Numbered from the stretch's first letter, positions 35,854 through 44,713 are shown. The stretch: 64,000 bases of DNA from M1-B18 sp048264125 (GCA_048264125.1 JBLXDM010000006.1:186001-250000); one strand, 5' to 3'. Program-made: numbers and translations. Notes: a model not told the origin generated them from the letters alone.

Positions 35854-35962
35854 CTTTGTTTGCCACCATAATTTTTATGGTGGCTTTAATTTTTGCAGAT
35901 TTCAGTTGTTGGAATTGCTCATATAAAACCTCGGCTCTTTAATTGTGGAAATTTTCATTCAA

Positions 35963-35978
35963 TGGCATGGATATTGCA
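35963..35978 (+). promoter_or_regulatory. Sigma-54 (-24/-12) promoter of the AOR operon
   Basis: TGGCATGGATATTGCA matches the consensus TGGCAC-N5-TTGCA with one change, and GG and GC are at the right spacing. Transcription should start near 35990, about 26 bases before the AOR start codon. The sigma-54 activator gene lies immediately upstream. Confidence 0.88.
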
Positions 35979-36015
35979 ATATAATAGCTTAATTAATAGA
36001 TAAGGGGGACAAAAT

Positions 36016-37809
36016 ATGTACGGATATAATAATAAGGTTTTAAGAGTCAATCTTACTGAAAAAAGCTTTAAGACCGAAGAATTGAATTTAGATTTGGCTA
36101 AGAAGTTTTTAGGAGGCAGGGGCTTAGGGGAAAAATATCTAATGGATGAAATCGATCCCAAAATAGATGCCCTTAGTCCTGAAAACAAGCTAATATTTGT
36201 AACTGGACCCTTGAGTGGTACACCTACACCTACAGGTGGAAGATACATGGTTGTTACAAAGTCACCTTTAACAGGCACAGTCGCCAGCTCAAATTCAGGA
36301 GGACGCTGGGGTGCAGAGCTGAAAATGGCAGGCTATGATATGATAATTATTGAAGGAAAGGCCGACAAGCCAGTATATCTATACCTTCAGGACGATGAGG
36401 TTACTATTAAGGATGCAGGGCATCTTTGGGGGAAATACACCTCAGAAACAACTGAAATCCTGACAAAGGAACTGGGAGATAAGGTTAAAATAGCCAATAT
36501 TGGTCCAGCGGGTGAAAAGCTATCAAGAATTGCAGCAGTAATGAATGACCTAGATCGTGCTGCCGGAAGATCAGGGGTTGGAGCGGTTATGGGCTCTAAG
36601 AATCTAAAGGCAATTGCTGTAAGAGGCACAGGTAAGGTTGCAATTGCAAGCCCTGATAAATTAAAGGAAGTCGTTGCCAGCTGTAATAAGAAAATCAGAG
36701 AAAATGGGGTTACAGGACAGGGGTTGCCAACCTATGGTACTGCGGTGCTTGTAAATATAATCAACGAGAATGGCGTATTTCCGAAGCATAACTTCCAGGA
36801 ATCAAGCTTTAGTGAGGCTGAGGCCATCAGTGGCGAGACATTGGCTGACAAATATTTAATCAAGCGTGTTGGCTGCTATGGATGTCCTATCGCCTGTGGT
36901 CGTCATTGTAAGGTCGATGATATTGAAAGCGGTGGACCTGAGTATGAGACAATTTGGGGCTTTGGCGCGGATTGTGGTGTTTCGGATTTAGGTATGGTTA
37001 TAAAGGCCAACTACTGGTCAAATGAGATGGGCATGGATACCATATCTGCATCAACCACTATAGCTGCAGCCATGGAGCTATATCAAAAGGGCTACATTAA
37101 AGAAGAGGACACCGATGGAATGCCTTTAGAGTTTGGTAATGCTGAGGCAGTTTTAGAATGGACCAAGAGAATGGGACTAAGGGAAGGCCTCGGCGACAAG
37201 CTAGCGGACGGCTCCTACAGATTATGTGATTCCTATGGGGTACCGGAGCTTTCAATGTCTGTTAAAAAGCAAGAGCTGCCAGCCTATGATCCAAGAGCTA
37301 TTCAGGGGCAGGGTCTGGCATATGCAACCTCCAACAGAGGCGGATGCCACGTAAGAGCATACCTAATCTCACCTGAGATTTTAGGATTACCAGAAAAGCT
37401 GGATAGATTCTCCTTAGAAGGAAAGTCAACATGGGTTAAAATATTCCAGGATTTAACAGCTGCTATTGACGCTACTGGCCTTTGCCTATTTACCTCATTT
37501 GCCCTGGGAGCAGATGACTATGCTGAATTATACAGTGCTGTTACGGGCATAGAGATAACCGGTGAGGATGTATTGATGGCTGGTGAGAGAGTATGGAATA
37601 TAGAGAAGATATTCAACCTAGCTGCGGGTATTTTGCCAGCTGAGGATACGCTGCCTAAGAGATTGCTGGAGGATGGTATTACCGACGGACCTTCTAAGGG
37701 CAATGTTGCAAGATTAAGTGAAATGCTGCCAGCATACTATGCTGAAAGAGGCTGGAATGAAGAGGGCATACCAACCGATGAAAGATTACAATTATTAGGT
37801 ATTAAATAA
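36016..37809 (+). CDS. aor: Tungsten-containing aldehyde ferredoxin oxidoreductase
   Basis: This 597-residue enzyme oxidises aldehydes to acids with ferredoxin and carries a tungsten-bispterin centre and one [4Fe-4S] cluster. Cluster ligands are C287, C290 and C294 (VGCYGCPIACG) plus C490 in ATGLCLFTS. Domain 1 shows the pterin-binding GGRGLGEKYL and SSNSGGRWGAELKMAGYD stretches. The length fits the family. A radical SAM maturase and a MoaD-like protein follow, which supports a tungsten-pterin cofactor. A sigma-54 promoter drives it. It could clear aldehydes made during amino acid fermentation. Confidence 0.95.
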   Translation: MYGYNNKVLRVNLTEKSFKTEELNLDLAKKFLGGRGLGEKYLMDEIDPKIDALSPENKLIFVTGPLSGTPTPTGGRYMVVTKSPLTGTVASSNSGGRWGAELKMAGYDMIIIEGKADKPVYLYLQDDEVTIKDAGHLWGKYTSETTEILTKELGDKVKIANIGPAGEKLSRIAAVMNDLDRAAGRSGVGAVMGSKNLKAIAVRGTGKVAIASPDKLKEVVASCNKKIRENGVTGQGLPTYGTAVLVNIINENGVFPKHNFQESSFSEAEAISGETLADKYLIKRVGCYGCPIACGRHCKVDDIESGGPEYETIWGFGADCGVSDLGMVIKANYWSNEMGMDTISASTTIAAAMELYQKGYIKEEDTDGMPLEFGNAEAVLEWTKRMGLREGLGDKLADGSYRLCDSYGVPELSMSVKKQELPAYDPRAIQGQGLAYATSNRGGCHVRAYLISPEILGLPEKLDRFSLEGKSTWVKIFQDLTAAIDATGLCLFTSFALGADDYAELYSAVTGIEITGEDVLMAGERVWNIEKIFNLAAGILPAEDTLPKRLLEDGITDGPSKGNVARLSEMLPAYYAERGWNEEGIPTDERLQLLGIK

Positions 37810-37824
37810 ATAAATCCACCACAA

Positions 37825-37852
37825 CTGAAGAGCTTCCTAGGAGGCTCTTCAG
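37825..37852 (+). terminator. Hairpin between AOR and its maturase
   Basis: CTGAAGAGC (37825-37833) pairs perfectly with GCTCTTCAG (37844-37852). No clear U-run follows, so it may be a leaky terminator or a 3'-end stabiliser that lets AOR be made in excess of the maturase. Confidence 0.55.
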
Positions 37853-37884
37853 CTCTATTAATTAATATTTAAGGAGACTACAAT

Positions 37885-38967
37885 ATGAAGGCCTTGGGCT
37901 ATGAAATCAATTATAGGGAAAGCAAAACCATTAAAAAGCTCTATCTTGAATTGACCGACAGATGTAATTTAAACTGTGCCTTTTGCTATAGGAAGAGCTG
38001 GGATAAATGCTTTCAGGATATGTCGCCGGATGTTTACCGGAAGCTTCTGGGGGATATCAAGGAGCTGGAGGGAATTGAGAGAATTGTATTGGGTGGTATA
38101 GGTGAGCCTACCTTTTTTGTTGGCTTCGATAGGGTGCTGGAGGACCTTAAGGAATACAAGCTGCATATTACAACAAATGGAACCCTATTGACGGATGAGC
38201 TGGTGGAAAAAATAGTTGATACCGTCAGCTATATAACGATATCAGTTGATGGCGTAGAGGATTACTTCGAGGCCATAAGGGGAATTTCCCTAGACAGAGT
38301 TTTAGATGGCATTAGAAGACTGCAGGAGGCAAAAAAGAGGAAAAAATCCAGCACTCCAGAGCTGCAGCTTCAATTTGTGTCCTCTAAAACCAACATAGAC
38401 AGTCTTTTTCAGGTTATTGACCTGGCAAAGGAGCTGGACTGCTACCAGCTGATTATCTCCAATTTAATACCTCAAATTGATGAAAACAAAGATAAGATTT
38501 TATATACCAACGAGGGTAATAATAAGGAAATGAAGGATTTATGGAACCGAGCAAGGAATTATGCCTTTAGAAAGGGAGTTACAATATATTTACCCAATAT
38601 ACAGCTAAAAACCGAGAGGGGCTGCAACTTTATTGACGATGTAACCACCTATGTTTCAGCTGAGGGGGATGTAATACCCTGCTATCGGTTATCCCATGAT
38701 TATGATGAATATGTTTTCGGCAGGAAAAAAAGGGTTACAAAGCATACCTTCGGAAACATTATGGATTCCTCCCTTTTGGGTATTTGGAACAGTAAGGAAT
38801 ATCAGAAATATAGGTATGTTGTCCACAACAATCTCTATCCCTCCTGTATGGATTGTGATTTAGTGGAGGGCTGTGAGTTTCCTAAGGAGACCCTTGAGGA
38901 TTGCTTTGGCTGCCTGCCCTCCTGTGCCGATTGCTTGTGGGGGCGAAAATTTGTAATGTGTCCTTAG
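37885..38967 (+). CDS. Tungsten cofactor oxidoreductase radical SAM maturase
   Basis: This 360-residue radical SAM protein has its cluster motif CNLNCAFC (C27, C31, C34) and a Cys-rich SPASM-like C-terminus (CMDCDLVEGCEFP, CFGCLPSCADC) for further clusters. Family members are always next to AOR-type genes and are thought to help install or modify the tungsten-pterin site. It lies 75 bases after AOR and 11 bases before the MoaD-like gene. The family call is by motif and neighbourhood; the precise reaction is not established. Confidence 0.86.
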   Translation: MKALGYEINYRESKTIKKLYLELTDRCNLNCAFCYRKSWDKCFQDMSPDVYRKLLGDIKELEGIERIVLGGIGEPTFFVGFDRVLEDLKEYKLHITTNGTLLTDELVEKIVDTVSYITISVDGVEDYFEAIRGISLDRVLDGIRRLQEAKKRKKSSTPELQLQFVSSKTNIDSLFQVIDLAKELDCYQLIISNLIPQIDENKDKILYTNEGNNKEMKDLWNRARNYAFRKGVTIYLPNIQLKTERGCNFIDDVTTYVSAEGDVIPCYRLSHDYDEYVFGRKKRVTKHTFGNIMDSSLLGIWNSKEYQKYRYVVHNNLYPSCMDCDLVEGCEFPKETLEDCFGCLPSCADCLWGRKFVMCP

Positions 38968-38978
38968 GAGGTGATTTA

Positions 38979-39203
38979 ATGGAAATAAAGGTCCGGCTTT
39001 TTGCAACATTAAGGGAAAATAGGGGCAAAGAGCTGATGATAAAAATATCCGACGGCAATACAGTCAAGGAGATTATCTCTGAGCTGGGGATTGCTAAGGA
39101 GGAGGTGGCAATACTCCTTATCAATGGTAGAGATGGTCTTTTAGACACCCCTCTAAAGGAGGGGGATGTTGTGTCAATTTTTCCACCAGTTGGAGGGGGT
39201 TGA
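38979..39203 (+). CDS. MoaD/ThiS-family sulfur carrier protein
   Basis: This 74-residue beta-grasp protein ends in PPVGGG, the C-terminal Gly-Gly that is adenylated and loaded with sulfur in MoaD and ThiS. It starts VRLFATLRENRGKE, as in MoaD. It should supply sulfur for the dithiolene of the tungsten-pterin cofactor. The ATG at 38979 follows TAGGAGGTG; a longer reading from 38901 would overlap the maturase and has no ribosome site. Confidence 0.88.
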   Translation: MEIKVRLFATLRENRGKELMIKISDGNTVKEIISELGIAKEEVAILLINGRDGLLDTPLKEGDVVSIFPPVGGG

Positions 39204-39230
39204 TTAAATATATATGACCATCACTTGACT

Positions 39231-39258
39231 AAAGGTACATTATTATGTACCTTTATTT
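39231..39258 (+). terminator. Terminator of the AOR operon
   Basis: AAAGGTACAT (39231-39240) pairs perfectly with ATGTACCTTT (39245-39254), followed by ATTTAT. Confidence 0.75.
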
Positions 39259-39270
39259 ATGTATAGAAAA

Positions 39271-39420
39271 TTATGGTACGGCGAAGCGTCATAGGGCGAG
39301 TAGTGCCACGAATAAGTGGTACTGAGGTACGAGCGCCGCCGAGATGGTGAGGCGGCAGGGTGCTTGCACCGCATGGGTTCCCTGGAAAACAAACGTGGCG
39401 GAGACACTTTGTTCTAGGAG
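39271..39420. ncRNA. GC-rich structured element of unknown class
   Basis: This ~150-base stretch is much richer in G and C than its AT-rich surroundings, which in such genomes often marks a structured RNA or a repeat. Hairpins seen are AGTGCCAC/GTGGTACT (39302-39323), GCCGCC/GGCGGC (39335-39356) and GGTG/CACC (39359-39370); AACAAACGTG and CACTTTGTT (39388-39413) can pair just before the next ribosome site. No codon-like pattern is convincing on either strand. It may be a riboswitch-like leader for the next gene or a dispersed repeat; I recognise no class. Confidence 0.45.
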
Positions 39421-39428
39421 GTGATAGG

Positions 39429-40058
39429 TTGCGATATATAAATAGCATTAAGAAAAGTCTTTTATTATTGTTAAACATCCCCTATATTCCAGAGGAGCTT
39501 TATACTAGGGGAAAGGGGCCCTTTTTACTGCATATAAGTGACACTCCGGAGGAGATACATGGATATATATTTAATACGATAAAAAAAATTAATCCACAAT
39601 ATATTGTGCATACTGGGGATATCGTAGACAATATAAAGTTGGAAACATATAAAAATAAAAAAATGGCATATGCAAAGGCCTTAAAAGGTCTGGTGCATAA
39701 TATGGAAAATACGGGTGCTAGGGGAATATATTATGCAGTTGGAAATCATGATGATGTGGATATCTTGAGGGAAACCATAAAACAGGGTAGAATTTTGGGC
39801 GGAAAAGAAACCTTTACAATAGGTGAATATTCCTTCTATGCTACCCATTACTACCAAGAAAAGAGACCGTCAGCCAGCTTTCATTTGTTCGGACATTCCT
39901 TTACTCCGGGGAATAAAAAGGATGATGGAGAAATAATATTAAATGGCACCTTAAATATGCATGCAATAGACTTATCCACAGGGGAGGTCTACTACATCCC
40001 GTATCCTTTAGGAACCAATCAATTTCGAAAAATGGAAAGAGCAAGAATAGGTATTTAA
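39429..40058 (+). CDS. Metallophosphoesterase family protein
   Basis: This ~209-residue protein has calcineurin-like phosphoesterase motifs: LLHISDTP, VHTGDIVDN, VGNHDD and FHLFGHSF, in the usual order, though the last is partly degenerate. The first motif has D-x-P instead of D-x-H. The TTG start at 39429 follows AGGAGGTGAT; readings further upstream run through the GC-rich element. It probably cleaves a phosphate ester in the cytoplasm. A hypothetical gene follows 16 bases on. Confidence 0.78.
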   Translation: MRYINSIKKSLLLLLNIPYIPEELYTRGKGPFLLHISDTPEEIHGYIFNTIKKINPQYIVHTGDIVDNIKLETYKNKKMAYAKALKGLVHNMENTGARGIYYAVGNHDDVDILRETIKQGRILGGKETFTIGEYSFYATHYYQEKRPSASFHLFGHSFTPGNKKDDGEIILNGTLNMHAIDLSTGEVYYIPYPLGTNQFRKMERARIGI

Positions 40059-40073
40059 AAGGGGGCGATTATA

Positions 40074-41072
40074 TTGCTGTATTTAAGAATGGGACCGAGA
40101 TTTTTATTTATAAGGACAGAGGCTGTGGAGGGCTTAAAGGACTATCTGATAAAGGAGCTGGAGGGAGAGCTTGTCAGCTTCCATCAGGGACTGGACAATG
40201 CCTCGGATGATTGTACTCTTTGCTTTTTAACGGATGCAGATAAAATAAAGACCTCCATCGAGGATGCAAAGGAAATTATTTTAATTAAGGAGGTAGCCTC
40301 CGTATGCCTGGCAAGCATGATCAACAGCCATATTGGTCAGATGCTGCACCGTGTAGATATGGGGCCCGCCTCTATGGTCATGCGGATTGCAGGGAACGAG
40401 GCAAAGATCATAGAAAGGCTGAAACGGGACTTTAATGGAGAACCTGTGGACTGGGAGGAAGGCATAAGAAGAGGAGAAAAGGGAGATACAATATTATCCC
40501 TGACACAAAAGCCAATAAATGCAAGGATAAGGGAAAGGGATTTTATCGTACCAAATATTTTGCTGCCACATCCTGCCTCCTATGTGCAAAAGAAGCTGCG
40601 GAATGAAGGGCTTTTGTATATTACCCAAAGCCTGGACAGTGGTGAGTGGTATGAGCTTAGGATAAATATCTATGACTCCTATGGGAAATATAATCAGCAT
40701 TATCAAAGGCTTATATTTATATTATCGGTTCTGGAAATAGGAATGGTGCTGGGGGAATCTTGGACTAAGGACCATGCCCTTATGCTCTATTCGGTTCTTG
40801 CCTTTCAGATAAGGCTATTCACCTTTTATACGCCTGTGGAGATTAAAAAGCTACTGATGAGCCTGGAATACGACCTAGAGGGCAAGCGGCTGGTGGATTT
40901 CGACCTCTATTATAGAAATAAGAAGATATCATGGAGGGATGTTGATAAAAGCAAGGGGAAAAGATATAAGGAGGAGGACTGCAAAAGGTATAGGCTGGAG
41001 CTGTTTGAACGGTTAACGGATAAGGATCGAGAAAGGCTCTTGGAGATGGAGGCCGCCTTAGAGCAGGATTAA
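40074..41072 (+). CDS. Hypothetical protein
   Basis: This 332-residue protein is of no family I recognise. It is soluble in appearance, with no signal or clear membrane segment. A region at about 215-265 (RLIFILSVLEIGMVLGESWTKDHALMLYSVLAFQIRLFTFYT) is strongly helical and hydrophobic; the C-terminus is highly charged (KSKGKRYKEEDCKRY). A Cys pair occurs in DDCTLCFL. The TTG start follows GGGGGCG. It is likely co-transcribed with the phosphoesterase. Confidence 0.65.
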   Translation: MLYLRMGPRFLFIRTEAVEGLKDYLIKELEGELVSFHQGLDNASDDCTLCFLTDADKIKTSIEDAKEIILIKEVASVCLASMINSHIGQMLHRVDMGPASMVMRIAGNEAKIIERLKRDFNGEPVDWEEGIRRGEKGDTILSLTQKPINARIRERDFIVPNILLPHPASYVQKKLRNEGLLYITQSLDSGEWYELRINIYDSYGKYNQHYQRLIFILSVLEIGMVLGESWTKDHALMLYSVLAFQIRLFTFYTPVEIKKLLMSLEYDLEGKRLVDFDLYYRNKKISWRDVDKSKGKRYKEEDCKRYRLELFERLTDKDRERLLEMEAALEQD

Positions 41073-41152
41073 AATTATGCAAAAAATAATGGTGACAGAA
41101 CCGCCTGTTGGGTATATATGTTTAAAAATATATTGATAAGGGGGTAAGTAGA

Positions 41153-41971
41153 ATGAGGTATAAGCAGCTACTGGAGGAAAGGAGATCCTGCCGAAGCTTT
41201 AGGGATGAGGCAGTTGATTCGGTAATAATAGCAGAGCTTTTTACCTACGGACATTACATTAAAAAGCTGGAGGACACGATTCACACCAGCTTTGCGTATA
41301 TTGATAAGGGCTCAACGAGGGAGGAGGCGTTATCAGGAAGGGTCGGCTACAACGGATACTGGATTAATGCACCCCACTATGTTGCCCTGTTAAGTGAGGA
41401 GAAGCCAGGCTTTTTAGAAAATGCCGGCTATATGATGGAGGAGTTTTTGTTAAAGACGGTGGAATTGGGTCTGGCCTCCTGCTGGCTAAGCATAGAACGG
41501 GAGGAGGAGCTTAAGGAGGAGCTAGGCATAAGCGCTGCAGGAAAAATTGTTGCTCTAGCTGCAATTGGCTATCCCAAGAAGCCTTTACCCTATATGCCAA
41601 AGGACACCTCCTACAGGGAGGCAATATCCGACTTTATATATCAGGAGGTCTGGGATAATAAGCCGAAGCCTGAGGAGCTGGAGTCGAGGGGCCTTCTGGA
41701 TGTGTTCCTTCACGTGAGGAAGGCTCCATCCTGGAAGAATCACCAGCCATGGCGATTTATAATAAGGCAGCAGGAAATACTTTTATGCCTAGGAGGCAGG
41801 GATGCCGGAAGCTCCTTGAGCTTGGATGCCGGCATTATGAAGCTCTATATGGAAAATGTATTCAAGGACGAGGGTATAAATGCAAGCTGGAAAAAGGACT
41901 TCAATAGTGATGATTATTCCGACTGTAACATACCTGAGGATTATAGGCTTTTAGGAGTATTAATGATATAA
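41153..41971 (+). CDS. Nitroreductase family flavoprotein
   Basis: This 272-residue protein resembles the TM1586-type putative nitroreductases, in which one chain carries two related halves. The FMN-binding start is LLEERRSCRSFRDE, and KAPSWKNHQPWRFII in the second half matches the usual S-x-x-N-x-Q-P-W motif. LKTVELGLASCWLS is typical of the dimer helix. It likely reduces quinones or nitro compounds with NAD(P)H. It starts at ATG behind AAGGGGG. Confidence 0.85.
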   Translation: MRYKQLLEERRSCRSFRDEAVDSVIIAELFTYGHYIKKLEDTIHTSFAYIDKGSTREEALSGRVGYNGYWINAPHYVALLSEEKPGFLENAGYMMEEFLLKTVELGLASCWLSIEREEELKEELGISAAGKIVALAAIGYPKKPLPYMPKDTSYREAISDFIYQEVWDNKPKPEELESRGLLDVFLHVRKAPSWKNHQPWRFIIRQQEILLCLGGRDAGSSLSLDAGIMKLYMENVFKDEGINASWKKDFNSDDYSDCNIPEDYRLLGVLMI

Positions 41972-42111
41972 AAGTCAGTCATTTATATAGAATTTGATGC
42001 TGTAGTCAAACCCTAAAGATTTTTAAAACTACGTCAATCTGCTCAATTATTTTATTGAGTTTCAAAATTTGGGTTTGCGGGTTGTTGATGAAACTTTTAT
42101 TTTCAGTATAT

Positions 42112-42134
42112 AAGCCCTTTCATAAGGGCTTTTC
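42112..42134 (+). terminator. Terminator in the gap before the ACT-thrC-thrB operon
   Basis: AAGCCCTT pairs with AAGGGCTT around a short loop, followed by TTCT. An additional hairpin, CTCAAT/ATTGAG, lies near 42040-42058. The first is probably the nitroreductase terminator or an attenuator of the next operon; no T-box or other riboswitch could be seen. Confidence 0.55.
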
Positions 42135-42256
42135 TGTTTGGTATAATTATGCATACAATATTCATTATAAATATTGAAGTCAGACTAAGATTATGTTACT
42201 ATGTACATAGCACAAGCACATATGTATTTAAGATAAACATAGAAGGGAGAAATAGT

Positions 42257-42703
42257 GTGAATACTGAAAAGGATCGATTTTATATTGTTCATGCCAGAGT
42301 TTTGCCGGAGGTCTTTCATAAGACCTTAGCAGTTAAGGAATTGCTTCAAAAAGGAGATGTCGATACCATACAGGACGCTGTAGAAATCGTCGGAATGAGC
42401 AGAAGCGCCTATTATAAGTATAAGGACTTTGTTTTTCCCTTCCATGAGATGAGTAAGGGCAAGATCATAACCATTTCCCTTCAGCTTCAGCATACGCCTG
42501 GCGTATTGTCATTGGTTATCAATGAAATTGCAAGGGAAAGGGGAAGTATATTAACTATGAACCAAAATATTCCCCTTCATGGAATTGCAAATGTAACCAT
42601 TACCTTTGAAACAAAGGAGATGAAGATAGATATTGAAGAGCTGATATTGCAGCTAAAGCTAATTGTAGGAGTTATGGAAATAGATATTGTAGCAAAAGAA
42701 TAA
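42257..42703 (+). CDS. ACT domain protein (PheB/UPF0735 type)
   Basis: This 148-residue protein has an N-terminal helix-turn-helix-like part (DTIQDAVEIVGMSRSAYYKYKDFVFP) and a C-terminal ACT domain (ISLQLQHTPGVLSLVINEIA) for amino acid binding. Such proteins commonly lead threonine operons and may sense an amino acid and regulate. The GTG start at 42257 follows AGAAGGGAG; the longer reading from 42149 has no ribosome site. It lies 15 bases before thrC. Confidence 0.88.
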   Translation: MNTEKDRFYIVHARVLPEVFHKTLAVKELLQKGDVDTIQDAVEIVGMSRSAYYKYKDFVFPFHEMSKGKIITISLQLQHTPGVLSLVINEIARERGSILTMNQNIPLHGIANVTITFETKEMKIDIEELILQLKLIVGVMEIDIVAKE

Positions 42704-42718
42704 TAGGGGGTTTCTGAA

Positions 42719-43789
42719 ATGTGGACTGGAATAATCAATAATTATAAGAAGCTGCTGGAGGTAGGCGAGGAGGAAAGGGTAATAACCCTTTCAGAGGGCA
42801 ATACGCCTTTAATACCGGCTGAAAATATAGGAAAAGCTCTGGGGGGAATCAGGCTTTACCTAAAGTATGAGGGATTGAATCCCACCGGCTCCTTTAAGGA
42901 CAGGGGAATGACTATGGCGGTAACAAAGGCCGTTGCTGCCGGAAGCAAGGCGATTATTTGTGCCTCTACAGGCAACACCTCTGCCTCCGCTGCTGCATAT
43001 GCTGCAAAGGCCGGTTTGAAATGCTTTGTCCTTATACCCGATAATAAAATTGCACTTGGTAAGCTGGCTCAGGCAATAGTTTACGGTGCAACGGTCATAC
43101 CCGTCAATGGCAATTTTGATGATGCCTTGAATATGGTTAAGGAAATAGCCGAGGAAAATAGGGTTACTCTGGTTAATTCCATTAACCCCTATAGGCTAAT
43201 CGGTCAAAAATCCGGTGCCTATGAAATATGTGACCAGCTGGAGGAAGCGCCGGATTACCTTGCAATTCCAGTTGGAAATGCAGGAAATATATCCGCCTAC
43301 TGGGCAGGCTTTAAGGATTATCATGCCCAAGACAAAATTAAAAAGCTGCCAACAATGCTAGGCTTTCAAGCCGCCGGCGCTGCTCCTATAGTGGAGGGGC
43401 ATCCCATTAAAGACCCGGAAACAGTTGCAACGGCTATTAGAATTGGAAATCCCGCCAGCTGGGAGAAGGCTGTTGCCGCTAGGGACGAGTCCGGAGGGGT
43501 AATTGAGAAGGTAAGCGATGAAGAGATTCTGGCAGCCCAAAGGCTTTTAGCCTCCTCAGAGGGAGTATTTGCTGAGCCTGCCTCAGCAGCTAGCCTTGCA
43601 GGCGTTATCAAAAAGGCTCAGGAGGGCTTCTTTAAGGCGGGGGATAAGGTGGTATGTGTCCTTACTGGAAATGGGCTGAAGGACCCCAGTATTGTTCAGC
43701 CGGAGGAAGCATTAAAGGTTTATGGCGTGGATGTTAAGGAAATTAAAGAATTGATATATAGCAATCTTGGAGGCAACAACAATGTTTAA
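42719..43789 (+). CDS. thrC: Threonine synthase
   Basis: This 356-residue PLP enzyme turns O-phosphohomoserine into threonine. The PLP lysine is in NPTGSFKDRGM, and STGNTSASAAAYAAKAG matches the family glycine-rich segment. It is of the short (class II) type common in Firmicutes. The ATG follows AGGGGG. It overlaps thrB by 8 bases. Confidence 0.95.
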   Translation: MWTGIINNYKKLLEVGEEERVITLSEGNTPLIPAENIGKALGGIRLYLKYEGLNPTGSFKDRGMTMAVTKAVAAGSKAIICASTGNTSASAAAYAAKAGLKCFVLIPDNKIALGKLAQAIVYGATVIPVNGNFDDALNMVKEIAEENRVTLVNSINPYRLIGQKSGAYEICDQLEEAPDYLAIPVGNAGNISAYWAGFKDYHAQDKIKKLPTMLGFQAAGAAPIVEGHPIKDPETVATAIRIGNPASWEKAVAARDESGGVIEKVSDEEILAAQRLLASSEGVFAEPASAASLAGVIKKAQEGFFKAGDKVVCVLTGNGLKDPSIVQPEEALKVYGVDVKEIKELIYSNLGGNNNV

Positions 43790-44660
43790 GGTGAAGGTCC
43801 CGGCTACAACCGCCAACATCGGGCCGGGCTTCGATAGTCTGGGCATTGCCCTAAGACTCTATAACACGATTGAAATTCAGGAAATCTCAAAGGGACTTGT
43901 CATAGAGGCCACCGGCAGAGATGCAAAGCTTATTGAGACAAATGAAGGCAATCTTGTGTACAAAAGCATCATGAAGGCTTTGGAGAAGGTAAGCTATAGC
44001 CCTACGGGACTCCATATAAAGCAGCATAACGAAATACCCATCAGCAGAGGTCTGGGCAGTAGTGCCGCCTGCATAGTGGGGGGGCTGCTGGCGGGAAACC
44101 TGCTGGCAGGCAATAAATTATCTCAGCAGGAGGTACTGGAGCTGGCGGTAGAGCTGGAGGGGCATCCTGATAATGTTGCTCCGGCCCTTCTAGGGGGAAT
44201 GGTGGTTTCTGTAAAGGGCTCCGAAGCCACTGAGTATATAAAGATTCCTATTAAGGATACCTTGGAATTTTATGCCGCTATACCGGATTTTGAAATGAGT
44301 ACAAAAATGGCAAGGGAAGCCCTGCCGCAAAGCATTAGCTTGAAGGATGCTGCCTTTAATATAGGCAGAGCAGCATTGCTGGTGTCTGCCTTTGCCACTG
44401 GTGATTATGAAAAAATCACTATAGGATTGGAGGACAGACTACATCAGCCCTATAGGCTGCCCCTATTAAAGCCCCTTAAGGAAATTTTTCAGGAGGCAGC
44501 GGATAAAAGGCTAAAAAATATTTTCTTAAGCGGTGCCGGACCAACGATTATATACCTAAGCTGGCGAGAGGATAAAACAGAGGTTGAGGAATTTAAGAAA
44601 ATTGTAGCAAGGCGCCCAGAGGCATGGTGTGTACAAAGGCTTATGGTGCATGACGAATAG
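43782..44660 (+). CDS. thrB: Homoserine kinase
   Basis: This 292-residue GHMP kinase phosphorylates homoserine with ATP. The signature PISRGLGSSAACIVGGL is present, with VPATTANIGPGFDSLGIAL at the N-terminus and LSGAGPTIIYLS near the end. The ATG at 43782 follows TTGGAGG and overlaps the end of thrC, giving the order ACT-thrC-thrB. Its product is the substrate of ThrC. Confidence 0.95.
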   Translation: MFKVKVPATTANIGPGFDSLGIALRLYNTIEIQEISKGLVIEATGRDAKLIETNEGNLVYKSIMKALEKVSYSPTGLHIKQHNEIPISRGLGSSAACIVGGLLAGNLLAGNKLSQQEVLELAVELEGHPDNVAPALLGGMVVSVKGSEATEYIKIPIKDTLEFYAAIPDFEMSTKMAREALPQSISLKDAAFNIGRAALLVSAFATGDYEKITIGLEDRLHQPYRLPLLKPLKEIFQEAADKRLKNIFLSGAGPTIIYLSWREDKTEVEEFKKIVARRPEAWCVQRLMVHDE

Positions 44661-44669
44661 TGAATAGTG

Positions 44670-44710
44670 AAAAAACACCTGTGACTGAGTCCGAGTCACA
44701 GGTGTTTTTT
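44670..44710. terminator. Bidirectional terminator between thrB and a chemoreceptor gene
   Basis: AAAAAACACCTGTGACT (44670-44686) pairs with AGTCACAGGTGTTTTTT (44694-44710), a perfect stem with A- and T-runs on both sides that work in either direction. Confidence 0.92.
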
Positions 44711-44713
44711 ATA

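Noticed and set aside
38901..38978. Extended N-terminus of the MoaD-like protein
   Set aside because: It overlaps the maturase coding region in another frame and lacks a ribosome site; the ATG at 38979 has a strong one.
39257..39478. Minus-strand 73-residue reading frame across the GC-rich element
   Set aside because: It has no ribosome site, overlaps the start of the phosphoesterase gene and follows hairpin structure; more likely non-coding.
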